Positions 19,159-30,199 of a DNA stretch of 64,000 nt are shown piece after piece (positions within the stretch are counted from its first letter, which is position 1; each line of letters begins with the position of its first letter). The stretch lies in assembly GCA_024516035.1 (NCBI GenBank), contig CM044961.1, positions 31,357,051-31,421,050 of the forward strand, in the 5' to 3' direction. The stretch comes from Bactericera cockerelli. Its lineage: Eukaryota > Arthropoda > Insecta > Hemiptera > Triozidae. The notes beneath the pieces are model-generated. The model made no database searches. It had not been told where the DNA came from and was given only the letters and a program-made list of their open reading frames with translations. Position numbers and translations under genes: made by a program.

Positions 19159-21068
19159 GGGATAAATTGTTCATTATCTTCGGCTATCATTATTTGCCTT
19201 TGTATGTGCCCTGTCATGCTTGACTTGAATACCCTATCTTTTTGTTGTTTTTTTTCTTTCCTTAGCAGATTTCTAAAAACGTTGCACAACATGCTTCCTG
19301 ATTGATGTCCTTCTTTTTTACATTCCTTACAAAAGGATTGGTTCTGGCAATTTGTAGCAATGTGGCCTTGTTGATTACATTTATAGCAAGGGTTGTTTAT
19401 TTCACTTTGACATTGAAAAGCCTTATGTCCATAACTGAGACAGTTAAAGCAACGCATGGGGCTGGCATATACCTCGATTCTACATAAGAACCAGCCCACT
19501 TTTATTTTTTCTATCTGTAGTAGTGTTACTGCTTCGTCCGGTTCAACCTCCAGTATTGCAATTTGATGGTTTCCTTTGGCTGTAGTCCTTAAGTTTGTTA
19601 CTCTCTTTATAAAGTCTTCTTGTATGTTTAATATTTTCCTGGTCTCAATTTCGATTTCCTCAATAGTAGTTGTTGTATCTAGGTCTTTTACAATTAATTT
19701 TTTTTTTGTTTGTTGCTCTAGAGCTTTTCCAGCATTACCAATGCATTCATTAATTTTTGTTTTAAAATCTTGCTGTGATTGTGAGCTTTTTTCCTCAAAG
19801 ATAATCCGTGCATTTCCATTTTTTGTTTGCTGAATATACTTCACCTGTACACCGACATCATCCGTGTTTATTTCTTCTTTCATCTTCTTTATAATTTCAT
19901 TGTATTTATTTTTGTTCTCATCTTCAAGTAAAATATTGATTACTTTATTCGTATTTCTCTTCATCATGTTTGTTTTTTCACTTAAAATCAGGTTACCATT
20001 ATTTTTGATTGCTACTTCAGCAAAACTAGGACTAGCTCTTGTAAGTATAGATATCTTAATTCCAGAGTGTCTGAATATACTTTCTAGTTGTTTTCTAAGG
20101 GTTACTATTTCTATGTTGCATATTGTTGCTACATTCACTTGAAGATTTTCTTTTCTCCCTCTCATTAAAATTTGACAGGTCGTCTGAATAGATGTAAATA
20201 GTTCTTCTTCTTTCGGAATGTTTGCGTCTGAGTCTTCATAATTTATGTGTAATAGACACAACTTACTTTCTTCTTCCATGAGTTCCTCTTCATTTGATGT
20301 GATGACACAGCTCCTACTTTTGAATATTATTGGTCTTCCTGGAACCATTTGTAGACTCTCAAGGCTGTCTTTGTTGTGGGTTTTCTTTTCGACGATTTTT
20401 CGAACTAAATGATTTTTGATATCTTTTTGACCTATTATTAGTATTAGATTTGTGCTGTCCTCAAGTTCTTTGTGATTTACTGCTTTGATCTCTGTGCATT
20501 TGAAGGTTTCATTGTTCCATCTTTTTTCTTTCATATCTTTGAAAGTTTCAAAATTAATTTTTTCCGGGAAAGTGCTTATCTCTTCAATTTCCTCTTCTTT
20601 GCCTTCTCTTTGTATACTTTCATTTTTCTTTTTAAAGAATGTAAACATATTTTCCTCCGTAACAGCTTTGATGCATCCCCCTAACTTTTCAATTTCTAGT
20701 TTTATTTCTTTTTTTGTATTAGGATTTTCTATTATAAGTCGATTGAGCTCATTAGCACTTTTAATTATAGCTTTTATTCTATTGGATATGACTTCATCCT
20801 GTTCTGTTAGATTGATTTCATTCTGAGAAAACTCATTACTAGAATTCAACAGGTCAAATTTACGTTTCTTACTATCACTTCTTGCTTGACTGCCAGTGCT
20901 TATAGGTGATCTATTTGTTCTTGCGCTTTTCTTAAATACCGACTCTGGTGTGTAAAATTCTTCTAAGATCTTAGGGCTTTTGCAGGCTTCCCTGCTTGGT
21001 GTTTCGGCATTCTGGGTTCCTATCTTACTTTCATCTGTATCAGAAAAAGATTCTTCCATGGACTCCAT
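19143..21068 (-). CDS. LINE ORF1: gag-like nucleic-acid-binding protein
   Basis: 641 residues, uninterrupted. In this class ORF1 protein coats the element RNA and helps bring it to the nucleus and target. A basic 'KKRK' at 67-70 could be a nuclear signal. Residues about 90-170 are rich in Glu, Lys, Ile and Leu and may form coiled coil. Three CCHC knuckles lie at residues 540-595: 'CFNCLSYGHKAFQC' and 'CYKCNQQGHIATNC' (both C-x2-C-x4-H-x4-C), then a third of the form C-x2-C-x4-H-x6-C beginning 'CKEC', the spacing familiar in R1-clade ORF1s. About 46 residues follow the last cysteine. The stop TAA (19143-19145) lies within ORF2. A downstream Met at residue 4 is an equally possible start. Confidence 0.88.
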   Translation of the reverse strand: MESMEESFSDTDESKIGTQNAETPSREACKSPKILEEFYTPESVFKKSARTNRSPISTGSQARSDSKKRKFDLLNSSNEFSQNEINLTEQDEVISNRIKAIIKSANELNRLIIENPNTKKEIKLEIEKLGGCIKAVTEENMFTFFKKKNESIQREGKEEEIEEISTFPEKINFETFKDMKEKRWNNETFKCTEIKAVNHKELEDSTNLILIIGQKDIKNHLVRKIVEKKTHNKDSLESLQMVPGRPIIFKSRSCVITSNEEELMEEESKLCLLHINYEDSDANIPKEEELFTSIQTTCQILMRGRKENLQVNVATICNIEIVTLRKQLESIFRHSGIKISILTRASPSFAEVAIKNNGNLILSEKTNMMKRNTNKVINILLEDENKNKYNEIIKKMKEEINTDDVGVQVKYIQQTKNGNARIIFEEKSSQSQQDFKTKINECIGNAGKALEQQTKKKLIVKDLDTTTTIEEIEIETRKILNIQEDFIKRVTNLRTTAKGNHQIAILEVEPDEAVTLLQIEKIKVGWFLCRIEVYASPMRCFNCLSYGHKAFQCQSEINNPCYKCNQQGHIATNCQNQSFCKECKKEGHQSGSMLCNVFRNLLRKEKKQQKDRVFKSSMTGHIQRQIMIAEDNEQFIPWMSR

Positions 21069-21425
21069 AGAAGAAAGTACTCAGGAAAACTGAGATAGTT
21101 TACAGAGCGTGAGCTTGCACCGACCACGAGCAGTTCATCGTGTAGTGTATAGATGAATTTTGTTATTTTCCTCAGGTGGGCTAGTAACAAGTCACTATCA
21201 GCACTTATCAGTTGGCGTCTAGATACTTATCTACCAGTGCAGTATATAATTTGTGTATGTACACTATATTACTGATTACGAAGTACGGGACTCCGATCTA
21301 CTTTCTATTATGTAATCGGAAAGATCTTACCAACAGGTAGCTTGTGTGGGAGGTGCACGCACCTTCCCTGGTCACGTGATCTTGGAAGCTCTGAACTCCG
21401 ATCCGCTTGTTTCGTAACTCGTAAA
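21069..21425 (-). promoter_or_regulatory. Presumed LINE 5' untranslated region and internal promoter
   Basis: About 350 bases of more balanced composition upstream of ORF1, in contrast to the AT-rich DNA beyond 21425. Non-LTR elements usually carry an internal promoter in such a leader; no promoter motif could be assigned. The exact start is not defined because no target duplication was found. Confidence 0.4.
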
Positions 21426-22324
21426 TATTAAAATATTATTTAATTCTTTTTTTAAAAAAAAAAAAACTTTTTCTTTACTATCACAGTTTCTAAAGTGAAA
21501 TTACATTGTTAGAAAAACTCCTAAAGATTACATTGTTCAAGTAATTTAGAAGGTTTCAGCTTTCAATCTGTTTAATCCACTATAAAATTAACTTAAATTA
21601 ATTGAAAAAAAGATACGAAAGTTTTACATCCGCCTCACTGTCTCACTCCAATCTCAACCTAAGTCTATATTACGTTTGGGTATGATTTCTTTTAGGTATA
21701 CTCTTCAATATGGTCAGTTGGTCAGGCACAGTACACTATATCGGGTTTTCTATAATAAAGATTCCAGCAATACAACAAAGATTCTAGAATTTATAAGATT
21801 GAATCCAACCAATTCAACACTTTTGTTGTTAAATAATAAATATATTCAAGTATTTACCTACCCAGAGGACACCTCATGGAATACAACACAGAACTCACCT
21901 GTAACAGATTAATAAATTAGAATTTTATTATTTTGATGCATATTCGAACCTAGATAATATAGGCTCCATATCACATGGAACCTATATTTGTGGAATACCT
22001 CGGTATGTTTAACTAAAGTGCTAGTTCCGACCCCCCAGGCAGGCCAAAAAGGAATACCTGCATAGATTATGGAATAAAAGGTTCGGTTTCCGGAAATTCC
22101 ACACATGACAATAGTAGTTACAAGTGTATTCTCGAGATAGAAATTTAGATACATGAAATTGAAATTTAGCAGTAAATAATTGGTAAAATAGAAGATGTGT
22201 ACAAGTGTACATACATCTATGACTGCAGGAGTAAATTTGAAAGTTTCGTCAAGTTCATTTGTCTGAATTTCTAAATTGTAAACTGGCTTGTGACTTGTAA
22301 ATGAATGTGATATAGAGCCTGAAC
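21426..22324. other. No gene seen
   Basis: AT-rich. The minus-strand frame at 21909-22379 (156 codons) has hydrophobic stretches but matches nothing I recognise, and it runs into the tandem repeat at 22325. I do not call it a gene. Confidence 0.4.
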
Positions 22325-22488
22325 TACCAATACTCAAACCAAATGTACTATTTATTAGTGGAGATGTCAGAAGTACCAATACTCAAACCAAATGTACTAT
22401 TAGTGGAGATGTCAGAAGTACAAATACTTAAACCCAATGTACTATTAGTGGAGATGTCAGGACTACCAATACTCAAACCAATGTACTA
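22325..22488 (+). repeat. 46-bp tandem repeat, about 3.5 copies
   Basis: Units of 'ccaatactcaaaccaaatgt' plus 'actattagtggagatgtcag' and 'aagta'. The array breaks in its last unit at the TA-flanked element 22489-22670 and resumes with 'ttagtggagatatcagaac' at 22672. Confidence 0.85.
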
Positions 22489-22670
22489 CAGTCAAAACAT
22501 AAGAGATATAAGAGAACTAGATTTCCGATAAACCTAGATAAAAGAGAATAATTTCTATGGTAAGTTTAACTCTCTATAAGATAAAAAAAACTCTTAAGAG
22601 AAACCTAGATATGAGAGAAAAAAATTGGGGTCCCTTGAGTTCTCTTATATCTAGGTTCTAGGTTCCACTG
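22489..22670 (+). mobile_element. 182-bp TA-flanked miniature element inside a tandem repeat
   Basis: Starts 'cagtcaaaacataagagata' and ends 'ctaggttctaggttccactg', so the tips are inverted repeats ('cagt..aac' against 'gttccactg'). It is flanked by TA at 22487-22488 and 22671-22672. Removing it with one TA restores the tandem unit reading 'gtactattagtgg', so the insertion is directly visible. A relative spans 38258-39058, and a right-end fragment lies at about 27130-27172. A Tc1/mariner-type origin is inferred from the TA duplication. Confidence 0.85.
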
Positions 22671-22672
22671 TA

Positions 22673-23243
22673 TTAGTGGAGATATCAGAACAGAACTGGA
22701 ATAATGGGACTCAATAGTCCTAATCGGGCAGTATAAATAAGACGATATTATTATTATTGCCAATACTCAAAATACTAAAATTTCAAATCGCCAATGGCGA
22801 CATTTATTTCCGAAAAACGTCGGCAAAAACGTAGTCCGAGTTCATGAACTTGCGAAATGGATTTCGAAAAATGAGGCCACAGTGTCACTTAATATTTCGA
22901 GCACTCAAATTTCAAATTTGAAGGTTTCAACTTCTTCAACACCTCCACCCCGTCGGCCATGTTGGATGTCGGACGAGGAGACAGGAGACAGCTATCCCCC
23001 ATGAAATTTCAATTAAAAATATCATTTCCATCCTCCCCTCCAGCCTCTCTCTCTCTCTCTCTCTCTCTCGCTCTCTCTCTCTCTTTTTCGCAGCTCAACC
23101 CGACAAGAACATTTTCAGACTAAATTTAATTTTTCGAAAAACTTCAATTCAATTATTAAAATGGACCAAAAATTTAATTTTTTGAAAGGGGACTCTTAAA
23201 AGCTTGCCTTTTTTTCACTCTTCTTCTCTCGTGTTCCTCTTTT

Positions 23244-23274
<31 letters not shown>

Positions 23275-25320
23275 CCCTGGTGTTCAAGCTCTGTAAGTTG
23301 TAAGCGCGGACTTTGCATCGATCAAGATCAAACGAGTCAACATGTTCAAAGAAAATAAAAAATGGAATTAATAAATACTATGAATGGAAATAATGCAGTC
23401 CCATTTCTTCAATTTACTGAGTATCATTTGGAAAAAGTAATCTTTATTAAGTCGCTTCCAATAGTTCCTTGTCCGTAAAATACCCAGAGATACTTATATC
23501 ACGGTTCTCGATGGTGAGAGGATTATATGGACGGCCAGATCCAATATCTAGGCTCCTTTCATGTCCATTGATTCTATTTGGTTTTAACGTCCTGCTTATT
23601 ATATTATAAAAGGTAATCCAAGCCACTATCTTTTTCTCGAGAACGGCTTAAGCTAAGAATTCTAAAAATATACGGATTTTTCGTCTAAAAACCAAAGTGC
23701 CTAGGTAATTGTCTAAAAATCTACTTTTTTATTTACCTTTTATACAGAGTCCTTAAAAAACTGCCTCTGTGACAAATACTTTTTATTACAAATTAAAATC
23801 TGTGTTCTTCTTTAATTTCCAATTCATACTTCATCATTGTTGGAGAATCATACGCCTCAATTTTACTGAAGCTATGGAGTACCCACTCTACAGGCAAATT
23901 GTGCTTTCGAAACATGCCTTGCGAAATAATAAAGGTTTGTTTAATTTTGCAGTATTCTCTTCTTGTTGATATTATTTCATACACATGAGGTATTCAGCCG
24001 TGATTTGTAAAGGGTGTCACTGAAGACCAAGACAGCTTGATGCTTTTACATTTTTCCTACAAATACGAGTGTTTCACAACCTCTTTTATTCCGTAGCCAT
24101 TAACATATTCTTCATTGTATTGAAGTTATCAGAAATAGAGTTATACTGTTCTTGATTTTTTTAAATAATTTTTTTGTTATGTTTTGCTAGGATTAAGATT
24201 TCTACATTATTTTCCAATGGCAGACCACCCTTAAGTATTTATCCCTAATAGTGGTACATAATTATTATGTATGTAGACTATTTTTTAAGATTAGTACCTG
24301 TATTTCATATTGTATTCTATTACCACTTTTACATTTAATAAATCTTCTGATAATGTGTGTGACTGAACTTTTTCCAAACTGCACTACCAATTTTAAAACT
24401 TCAGATGCACTATTACATCCGGCGATCGAAGCTAAGTCTTAGTATTATTGCTGAAACCTTGTTTATATTTTTTTTTATTAAAAAATCGGATATCACACCC
24501 TGAATTCAAACAAAGCGGAAAATATCCTCAATGAAATCGCACGTATAGACACAGAAGTATGAAACGGAATATTTGTTGTTGATTAATGGATTGTGCAGAA
24601 ATTCTGTTAGACGATGGGCCAAGAGGTAAATGCAACTGGATGGAGATGGGGTCTGGAACTTCAAGCAAGGGAAGGAGGTAAATTTTTGTGGAAGAAGGGT
24701 TAACTACAAAGAGGTAACTGATTGGTGAAGGGAGAAGTAGCTATAAATTTGAAGCGGTTAGGAGGTAAATGTTTTGCGGAAGAAGGGATAACTCCGGAGT
24801 CAAGGTAGACCGAGGATGTAACGGTGTCGAGAGAGGTAGCTGAGAACTTGGAGCTAGAGCAAAGAGGTGATTAACTGGTGGAAGAAAAGGTAGCATGATA
24901 TTTGAAGTACGACGAGGAGGTGAATTTGATGTGGAAGGAGGGATGATGAGGAACATGAGGCAGAGCAAGGAGGTAAACGGTAAGTGAAGAGAGAAGTATG
25001 GTTGAAGTTGTTTCGTTTTGAATATTCCAATATTATTTTCTGCATCCCAGTTACATTCAAGCTAATTGAATCTCAACAGCTCTCTTTATCTCCCTCCCTC
25101 TTCTTTCTTTCTACCCTATTTCTCCCCCTCTCTATCATTCAAAGCCTTCTCGACTAGTTTTTCAAGTGTTTCAAAGCTTTTCGAAGAGGAACATCAAGAG
25201 CTGGGATGAAATGTCGGCGAACCTTTTTGTGAGGCCTCTTTTGATTGGAATGTGCACAGCAGAATTGTGGAATTTTCCAAAAATTGTTAAACCTGCTATG
25301 CATTTTTCTCCTCCTCTTCC
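22673..25320. other. No gene seen; family J fragment, CT tracts and weak purine repeats
   Basis: 22695-22760 is a family J segment ending in (att)n. (ct)n runs lie at 23043-23085 and 23250-23273. 24600-24985 is purine-rich, with loosely repeated 'aggaggtaaat' and 'gcggaagaagggataact' words spaced roughly 100-125 bases apart. No domain was recognised in any frame. Confidence 0.45.
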
Positions 25321-25330
25321 CTCTTTTCCA

Positions 25331-25481
<151 letters not shown>

Positions 25482-25695
25482 TTCTATTTCCAAATTAGGC
25501 ACTATTAAAATAGAACTCTTTGTAAGAGTCGAGTATGTCGCTTTCCTCATTGGTCGAATGTTTGATAGTACACGATGGAATTAATTTGAATTTGAATTCA
25601 TGGAGGAATTTTATGAATCATTAATAACCTTCCCAAATTACTCAAATAATGAAGGACTCTTAGCTAGTACAAACGGCATTGCTCTATGGTCTATA

Positions 25696-26561
25696 CAGGG
25701 TGGGGCAAAAGTCTGGAAACCCCTGAATAACTTTCGAATGGCTTCTTCGGTAAAATTAAAATTTTGTAAGATAAACCGGGCTAATAAGACCTTCTTTTAG
25801 AGTTGGGTCGATTTTTGTTACCGGCCCCCATGTTGGGGCCAGGGGGGCCAACTTCATTTTTTAAAATACGAACCCCCACCTTGCGATACATTTTTGGAAA
25901 GGTCTTTAAAAAAGAAATACACTCGTGCAAATTTTATTTTTTTAATATTAACTGTTTGCAAATGGCGTCCAACTTTGTGTATGCAGTAAAGTCTGGAAAC
26001 CCCTGAATATCTTTTGAAAGGGCTTTCTCAGTTAATTTAAAATTGTGCACGGTAAGTCGGGGTAATTAGACCTTTCCAAAAATGTATCGCAAAGTGGGGT
26101 TTTGTATTTAAAAAAAATGAAGTTGACCTCCCTGGCCCCGACATGGGGGCCAGTAAAAAAAAAATCGGTCCAATTCTAATATAAGGTCTAATTACCAAGG
26201 ATTACCGTACACAATTTTAAATTTACTGAGAAAGTCCTTTCGAAAGATATTCAGGGGTTTCCAGACTTTACTGCATACACAAAGTTGGACGCCATTTGCA
26301 AACAAATACTAATGAAAAAATAAAATTTGCACCAATGTATTTCTTCTTTGAAGACCTTTCCAAAAATGTATCGCAAGGTGGGGGTTCGTATTTAAAAAAA
26401 TGAAGTTGGCCCCCCTGGCTCCGACATGGGGGCCGGTAACAAAAATCGACTCGATTCTAAAAGAAGGTCTTATTAGCCCGGTTTACCTTACAAAATTTTA
26501 ATTTTACCGAAGAAGCCATTCGAAAGTTATTCAGGGGTTTCCAGACTTTTGCCCCACCCTG
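25696..26561. mobile_element. Mariner-type fold-back element (FB2), nested palindrome
   Basis: 866 bases flanked by TA on both sides (25694-25695 and 26562-26563). The ends are inverted copies starting 'cagggtggggcaaaagtctg'. The subterminal word 'gtctggaaacccctgaata' occurs four times: twice forward (about 25711 and 25991) and twice reversed (about 26256 and 26528). The block 'gatttttgttaccggccccc' with its partner 'aacttcatttttt' occurs three times. The element is thus a palindrome built from smaller inverted repeats. It has no coding remnant. Confidence 0.9.
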
Positions 26562-26563
26562 TA

Positions 26564-27489
26564 TTAATCCTACTGACTGTTAAGGTTTTTAGTATCATTT
26601 ACCTGAATTAGATATTGGTAAAATTGGACTTCATGAAGTTAAACCGTGGACAACATGATTGCCCTATGCCCTAGGCTAAGACACCTCAGACGCAAACAAA
26701 ATTTGAAATTCTTCAATAAAGGAATTATTAGAAGACAACACAGACTCATTAGAGAAATTATTGGCATTATATTTCTGATGCCGATCTATTAAATAAAATT
26801 TAAAATGTTTAATTTTTAAACCGTTCAATTAGCATGATTAGAATATAATTTTGGTAAAAATATTTTGTAAAGAATTTCTTATATTTTCATCTGATTCCTC
26901 TATCTATTAATTTTAATTTTAATTAAGAAGGTAGGACTAATTTTCAGTGTACACAAAACGATGTATTTCCCTACAAGCAATCAAAAATATGAACTAGTAG
27001 CTACTAGAACGCTAAGACTCATCAACACCTAAGAAATATGAAAAAAAAAGAAATCGGAACAATTTATTTTTGCAAAAAAGAATACACTTCCTATTTCTAA
27101 TATTAGAAATTTCTCGGAGGTAATACCTTTTTTTAAGAGAAAAAGTTCTCTTATATCCAGATTCAACTGTAACATGAAAAGTAATCGTGAACAAAATTAT
27201 TTAAGGACTTATGTTTGTATAGTAATCATATAAACATCTTTTAAACTGTAAACAGGGACATTAGATAGCTCTGCTGTCTTTATCAATTTTAATTTTTTAA
27301 GGAGATTCTTTAAAGTTTCTTTATTTGTTGAAAGCGAAATACTAAATTATAAGGTGTGAAATTTTAATTAAACTTGTTGTAGAAGTGCAATTTTATTTCT
27401 TATTTATTTTATTTTTAATTCTTCATCTCCAAATGGAAAAGTGTAAAGTTACATCTCCATCCCTCTCATCCGGGCTTCTCAATTACAAA
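26564..27489. other. AT-rich, no gene seen
   Basis: Only a short right-end fragment of the TA-flanked family ('ctcttatatccagattcaac', 27140-27172) is recognisable. Confidence 0.4.
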
Positions 27490-27497
27490 ATCTAATT

Positions 27498-29614
27498 CAG
27501 TGGCGGCTCGTCGGGTGAAGACACTGAAGACATTTTCACCTGATTTTGAACAGTGAAAACACTACTCATAATCCCTTGAACATGGCACAATTGATCCAAC
27601 TCAAAGAAAAAAAAAAAAAGAAAAAGAGTAAGCTTTGTGTAAAATAGATCAATGCTGCTTAACATTTCATGTTACTTTCCAAGGAGAACACCAAATGTGA
27701 AGACAATTCCCAATTGTCTTCAGTTGTCCTTGAATCAACCAATCAGAGTTGAGTATTTCCAAGTAGGTATCATGAAATATTAGGCAAGAACTATATCTAT
27801 GTAATATGCTACTGAGGACAGTCTTCAGTTGTATTCAGTTTACATTATCTACACGACCTCATACGAAAAGTCACGAAGCCACATACCATGAGCGATGTCA
27901 CGTGTTTTTGATATTAACATTGTTGCCAGTAGCATTATGCGGATTATGCCAGACCTAGGAAACCAGTCAATGATTTAGCCTCCCATATCTAGCACAATCT
28001 TTTAATATTAAAAAAAAAAAAAAAATAGTAATAACGTAGGCGTTAGGAAAGCAGGATTTTGTGTCAGGAATTTTGGATATTATTTCTCATATTTTGGGTT
28101 CTAGTTTTGTACATAGTTACTAAACGATAGCTGATACCAATAAATTTTAACTACTTATGTATCTTGTCAACTATAGTGTTAAAAAGGATTATTATCTCGA
28201 TTGAAGTCAAATCTCGGAAATAATTATTTAATGTAGGTACCGAAATTGAGCCAAAAAAGATAATCTGCTATCTAGTTCCAAGAAGTTTTTAAATAGGGAC
28301 AATGGTGGTCCTGTTTAAGATCCTGACTATGAAACCACTTTAAAAAAAATCAAGAAATTAGACGTTTTGAAATGAAATTCTCAAGAGAAAATTCTGTTCA
28401 GGCGGTGTAGTATTATTTTTTAAAATAATAAATACGTCTTACATGATTTGAGGGATTTCTTTAAATTTAAAATATAGCTCTTGAAGTTTGTAGAAATTTA
28501 GCTATGAAATTAACTTGGCAACATTGTATCTCTTATCTTTAGAATGTAAACAAAACTTGTTCGCACTTTTTAAATTTTATTAGATTATTTTCAAATCTTT
28601 TCAACGATAATCAAGTGACTTTTAATTGGTGTAACTAGTTAATAAAGTTATTTCCCAGTATTTGATACAGGATAGAAACATTATTCCTACCTGATCTGAC
28701 CTGTGCTTTTCATAATAAGTTGAATATGAAGTAGCTATGTACTTCTTTCAGTGTCAGAAATAACATTATAATTATGCAGGTTGCAGGTACCTAAGCACAC
28801 AGCTTCCAGTGAAGTACTTAAAATTATAAGGCAATATCTGTGTTTTTCATAAATAGTCATTTAAACATCAATGGTAACACAAATTTAAGCTGATTTTATA
28901 TTTGTAGTAAGTATGTTTTCTTCGATTTATTTTGTAATCTGGTGGTGGATTTTCTTCCAGTTTTGGATTGTAATTTTTAGTCTTCAACTAACTTTCTTTC
29001 CTTCCCAGTTCTAACCCCTCTTTAAAATGTTGTACCTACCTATCTACTGAGGTATAATCCTAATATTTTTATTTTAATTCCTTTTTAGCAACTTTTAGTT
29101 AATATTTTTTATTAAGATGAATAATTAATAACAATATTTCAAAGAAACAATGAGATTCCCACAAAATCATGGTGTTCAAACATTAAAAGTAATCCCATTC
29201 AGATTAAGAAGTAATGAGGATAAGAAAGATATTATGATTACTGGATGTCCAATTTCTCCAATTACTATAACCACCACTAAAAAAGTAAAGCAAATGCCTG
29301 CCCCACAGCCTTACAGTTCAAGCCTGAATGGCTTATGAAAAATGAATGGCTGTGTACCAGCTCAAGTGTTGACAAATTGTTCTGCTGGCCTTGTTTATTT
29401 ATTAAGTACCAACCAAGTGTTCTCCAAAAAACTTATATGATGCAAAACTGGTATGAGAGAAAATCATGCTCTGCAGGGAAACAACCATAACTTACAATGG
29501 GCTGTGTTTATGAGACCATAAGAACTAAGATCTGATAAATTAATAATTTTATTTTTTCAATACTTCTGGGTATAATTTGTCTTCACCTAGTCTTGAAGTC
29601 AGGAGCCGCCACTG
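27498..29614 (+). mobile_element. hAT superfamily element, structurally complete, non-autonomous
   Basis: 2117 bases between inverted tips 'cagtggcggctc' (27498-27509) and its complement ending 29614. The left end continues 'gtcgggtgaagac', and the right end read inwards also reaches 'ggtgaagac'. The 8 bases 'atctaatt' lie directly outside both ends (27490-27497 and 29615-29622), an exact 8-bp duplication, the signature of hAT transposition. A hAT-like zinc-finger fragment lies at 29287-29490. The rest is AT-rich and non-coding, so mobilisation would need a transposase from elsewhere. Confidence 0.92.
29287..29490 (+). pseudogene. hAT-type zinc-finger exon remnant
   Basis: A 67-codon frame ending TAA at 29488-29490. 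It reads 'TALQFKPEWLMKNEWLC', a short linker, then 'DKLFCWPCLFI' and 'TYMMQNWYERKSCSAGKQP'. The order of a lysine-proline-glutamate-tryptophan motif, a 'WL.KNEWLC' segment and an 'FCWPC' cysteine pair resembles the TTF-type zinc finger at the start of ZMYM1-like hAT proteins. An overlapping frame at 29150-29338 is in another register and may be a frameshifted upstream part. The DDE catalytic region is absent. Confidence 0.6.
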
Positions 29615-29865
29615 ATCTAATTTCAAGAGAGAAGAGATGACTTTGCTTGCTTTCATAATAAAGAGAGAGCGACAGGCTGTTCGGAAAGTGGGGAAACATA
29701 TAATGGACAAGGCTCCGATTTTCATTCCTGATGAGAACACAGAGTGTCCAGAAAATTGAGCAACATCGAGAGATATTGTTTTGAATTTTATTCCAATAGG
29801 CTGTTTATGTTCAACAGATGTAGAACTACTTTACCATTCATTAGTGGTTGAGTTATTAAGGCGCT

Positions 29866-30040
29866 GGTGTCGTGACGCAGGTAGCGTAGGGATCCAGGTT
29901 CGAATCCCACCCAATGTCTTCAAAATAGCTGCAAGGACTCTATATAATCTGCTTGGATTCCTTATACATATAAACAGCTGGGACTCTTTATATAAACTGC
30001 TGGGAAATTAGGAGACTCTTTAATCCTAATCGGAGAGGAC
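29866..30040 (+). repeat. SINE family D fragment (copy D2)
   Basis: Reads 'gcgctggtgtcgtgacgcag', 'gtagcgtagggatccaggtt' and 'cgaatcccacccaatgt', the family D head with a B box. It is followed by divergent sequence ending 'gactctttaatcctaatcgg', like family J tails. Confidence 0.55.
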
Positions 30041-30199
30041 GAATACAAAGCTTGTAATAGAAAGACGGGTGCAGTCTTAAAACTCCACTGGTCCATATTA
30101 ATTTTTTTTAAATATGTATAGTAATATTTTATGTAGGTAGGTATAATGAGAAGAAAAGCTTTTTCCATGTTTGCGGGATTTTCTCGTATTTATCCTTGG

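Larger units (their letters stand above)
16028..21425 (-). mobile_element. R1-clade-like non-LTR retrotransposon (LINE), both ORFs open
   Basis: A minus-strand element with about 350 bases of 5' leader, ORF1 (19143-21068), ORF2 (16204-19158) and a 3' untranslated region of at least 170 bases. ORF1 with zinc knuckles, ORF2 with an APE-type endonuclease and reverse transcriptase, a C-terminal zinc finger and no RNase H domain fit the R1 clade. The outer limits are estimates: no poly(A) or target duplication was found at 16028, and the 5' boundary is placed where the sequence turns very AT-rich. 16046-16170 holds two related words, 'tgcttcctcttttacaactt' and 'tgtttcctctattacacttt'. No rDNA or TTAGG telomere repeats flank it, so it is not at the target of classical R1, TRAS or SART elements. 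Confidence 0.85.

Noticed and set aside
21909..22379. 156-codon minus-strand frame with hydrophobic segments
   Set aside because: It overlaps the 46-bp tandem repeat and has AT-driven hydrophobic composition; no family recognised.
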